From Crotophaga sulcirostris (lineage: Eukaryota; Chordata; Aves; Cuculiformes; Crotophagidae), in the NCBI GenBank assembly GCA_013397455.1, contig VYZB01000216.1:64312-128311 (forward strand): a stretch of 64,000 nt of DNA, read 5' to 3'. Position numbers and translations under genes: made by a program. The first letter of the stretch is position 1; the number at the start of each line of letters is the position of its first letter. Below are positions 61,139 through 64,000 of this stretch, one piece after another. The notes below the pieces were generated by a model, which saw only the letters and a program-made list of their open reading frames with translations, was not told where the DNA came from and did no database searches.

Positions 61139-64000
61139 GCTTATGGTCAGCAGTTTTTCCCAGAGGAAATAAACAGACGATGAGACGATTGCCAGGAACC
61201 CGTTTGAAAATGATCAGAGATAAATTGTTGGACATATGGAGCAGAGATAAGAAGATGCTACTGATAATGAATAGCACGTGGTTGATTATGGAGAGTGTAA
61301 GAAAGGAAAGTAAGTAGAATCTTTTGGTAAACAGACTGAAGATACAGTCTAGATGGAGTGATGTGATTAATCAAAGTGAAGTATAAACCACAGGAAAATG
61401 TGCACAAAGGTGGCTGAAAAAAATAATAAATAGGTGTGTTTGTTTTAGCTGAATTTATCAATCAGTTGACATAGATTTTTTTTTTATTTTGCACACCAGC
61501 AGGGGTCATCTGTTGACCAACAAATATGCATCTTCACACACTGTGAGAAGATCTGCGAGTTTATATAGAATTTAAATACAGTGACTGAGAAACTAAATCA
61601 GGGAAGTGATTACTTAGCACATTTCCATATCTCTTGATTTTACATTATGTTTCTTAAACGTTAACTCCAGCTTCTTGCGTTTGTCACTATGAGTAAAATT
61701 CATACAAATCAAGCACTTAGACTTTTTTGGGAGTAGGAAATAACATGATGTTTGGGAAAGGAGGGAATTTATTCCTCAAATTGTGTACATTGGCTCATCA
61801 GCTCATGGTCTTCTTCATGGTCTGGCTAGAATAGTCCTACACCTTCTTGAGCCTCCTCCAGGTCCTTCCCCTCCCCTTGTGCTATCTCACCACTGATGAA
61901 GGTCCAGACTGGTGGCAAGGAAAAGACACACTCCTGCTGTACTTCTTCCCCAGTATCGTTTGCACCAGTGGTTTAATTGCAACAGTACTACTGCATCATG
62001 TGGACTGTATTAAAGAGCTAGAATAACCATGATAAAGTAGAACATGATTTTTCATTAGAGAGAGGATTTTTCATTCCTAACAGCATTGAATAGCCTAAGA
62101 AACCAGAAAATTCTTCCCCTTTTTTCACACATTAAAATGAAATGGATAATGGGAACAGAAAGCTTTGAAAATATATTTTTTTTCTGAGGGAATGGCAAAG
62201 TGCTGAGCCTGTAGAATGGAATTTGGACTTAATTATTTTTAATTTTCCATAATGGTTCATATTTTCAATATCAAAAAGAAATTTAATTCTGATGTGTAAT
62301 TACAGCATTTCAATTTTTCCTCCCCAACATAAGAATGAGATGAGGTGACATCGGACTAATGCACAGCTGCTCAGTTCAGGATGTGAGGGAAGAAAAGAAG
62401 GTAATACATTCACAACATGGAATAAGTTCACAGGTTCTGGTAAATGTCCCTGTGTACTAAACATGTCCTTATGTCCTTTTCTCCTCGTGACTCATATTGA
62501 CTGAAAGAGTGGAGAAGAAAAAGCAAAGCTGACGGAAAACAATAAATGATGCAGATAAACTCTAACATTAAGATTCCCTATAATCTTATACCTCAGCTGC
62601 GAGATGTATATATTTTTTTGTCTGCTATTGTAGAGTTTTGCCATTTAGGCCTGCCTTTAAGCCACTATTGAAGTCACTCCTTTGTGTAAAGTTGTAGTAA
62701 GATACTTTCTCCAGAAAGACTGCTTTGCTCTGGGAGACCGTCCACAAAACCAGCATCTTTATGTGGATACTAGATAAGAAAACATATGTTCCTTTCACAG
62801 AAGTTAACGCACTGTCAGTGCTGAAAGAGTATTTGTGATAATAAGGGCCATCAGGGCTGGCTTGGGTGGTACACCCAGATATCTGACTTCTCTAAAGCAT
62901 ATATAGAGTGGTAATGGATATTTATTTAGTCCACTGCACACAGGAGATTTAACTTCAGCCAACCTCAAGAATCATCTATCCGTAGTTTTACTATCTCTAG
63001 GTAGCTACTGTGCAAAGTGACAACAGTACAGAAGGCCATAACCAGCTCTTTATCACATTCATTTCTCAGCCTGACCCCCCCTCCTTTTTTTTTTTTTTTT
63101 TTATTTTACTGAAAGACTTTGGGCAAGATGGTGTTGGAAAGAAAGAAACAACTCCAAAGCTTGCTGTTGCCTTCCCAGTGCCCTGTGCCAAACAGATCTG
63201 CTGCCAGATTGTCAGGGTAGTTAGGAATCTCAGACGCTTTGATGCCCTTGAGGTCTCAGACACATCTGCTTAGGAAAACTGCCTTATTGCATCTGAGCAG
63301 GCGAGGCAGGCGGCCACGTTCTGCTGAATGATGAGTAGGTTGCCATGATCCATGCTTAGCTACAGTGCTCCAGGAACACTTCCAAGCACATAGATCTTAA
63401 TAGGACTTCATTAGTCCAAAATACAGATCCCTGTCTCCTTGCCAGCATCCTGAGTATATTACCCTACACTGCTCTTCATAGAACAGGAGATTAATCTGAT
63501 AGGGTTGGCCCTTTTCTTTGAATTAATGGTGTTTCTCCAACTACTTTCCTCCTTTTCTTCTGAAATGATCGCCTTCCTTATCTGCTCCATTTCTCAGGAA
63601 TGGTGGAGCTGATGATGTGTAAGATAGAAGACCTGTGGACCTGCGATTCTGACTGTAGGAAGTTTGTAATAGATACTAATTTCACAGTCCTCAAAAGAGA
63701 GTACCAGCCTCATTTCTTCCAGCTGGCATTGCAACAGCTACAAATAATTGTAACAATCAAAAAGGCAAAAGGAGGTTGAGGACAAAAATGCAATGAAATG
63801 AAAAAGAGGGGAGGAATGACTGCAAATGTCAAAAAAGAAATCATAAAGGGCAGCCAATGGCACTGTCACATTAGGAGTGAGCAGTTTGTTTTTCAGCTCT
63901 GCGAAAGACTTAAAACAGATTATGAATCCTCAGAGATAAATGTAAGGTAGATATACAGAGATTTTTTCTTCTGTCCTTCACTTAGAGTACTTCATTTAGA
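61139..64000. other. Gene-free interval
   Basis: A+T-rich non-coding DNA with an 18-base T-tract at 63085-63102. No exon, CpG island or named repeat was recognised. It probably lies in a 5' UTR intron or in the 5' flank of HS3ST5. Confidence 0.5.

Noticed and set aside
1..64000. CRISPR arrays, operons, phage or bacterial insertion sequences
   Set aside because: The sequence is vertebrate nuclear DNA with CR1 elements and an intron-containing gene. The only regular short repeat is a microsatellite without spacers.

Overview
This window looks like nuclear DNA from a bird. It is A+T-rich and mostly non-coding, and at least ten fragments of the avian LINE CR1 are scattered through it, several ending in the ATTCTATGATTC-type tail. 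There is one degraded avian LTR, a few old MIR-like SINE remnants, one CpG island and one vertebrate gene. The species cannot be fixed from the sequence alone.

Layout. 1-3541 is A+T-rich with nothing recognisable. 3542-4073 holds a short direct duplication that flanks a CR1 fragment and runs into a 705-base assembly gap (4074-4778). 4779-5345 is a strong CpG island, followed at once by another CR1 3' end. 5.6-50 kb is a long gene-free interval. It contains a pure (AAGTC)n array near 8.4 kb, CR1 pieces (9.6, 16.4-17.0, 22.8-23.1, 27.7-29.7, 47.4 kb), a MIR-like remnant (37.8 kb) and a minus-strand LTR (44.5-45.2 kb). 50.77-56.41 kb carries the two coding exons of HS3ST5 on the minus strand, separated by a 4.57-kb intron. 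56.4-64 kb lies upstream of these exons and holds two CR1 pieces and MIR-like remnants. It is probably part of a 5' UTR intron or the 5' flank of HS3ST5.

The only complete protein-coding sequence is HS3ST5 (heparan sulfate glucosamine 3-O-sulfotransferase 5), reconstructed as 345 residues from two exons with canonical splice sites. In human, HDAC2 is the next gene beyond the 3' end of HS3ST5 and is transcribed in the same direction. The CpG island at about 5 kb is therefore a reasonable candidate for the HDAC2 promoter, with the first exon possibly inside the gap. No HDAC2 coding sequence is visible, so this is inference only.

I found no convincing undescribed biological system. The points worth a second look are the duplication next to the gapped CpG island, the contrasting CR1 fragments (a 5' part without a 3' end, and an internally deleted copy), the pure pentanucleotide array, and possible regulatory DNA in the roughly 45-kb interval between the CpG island and HS3ST5.
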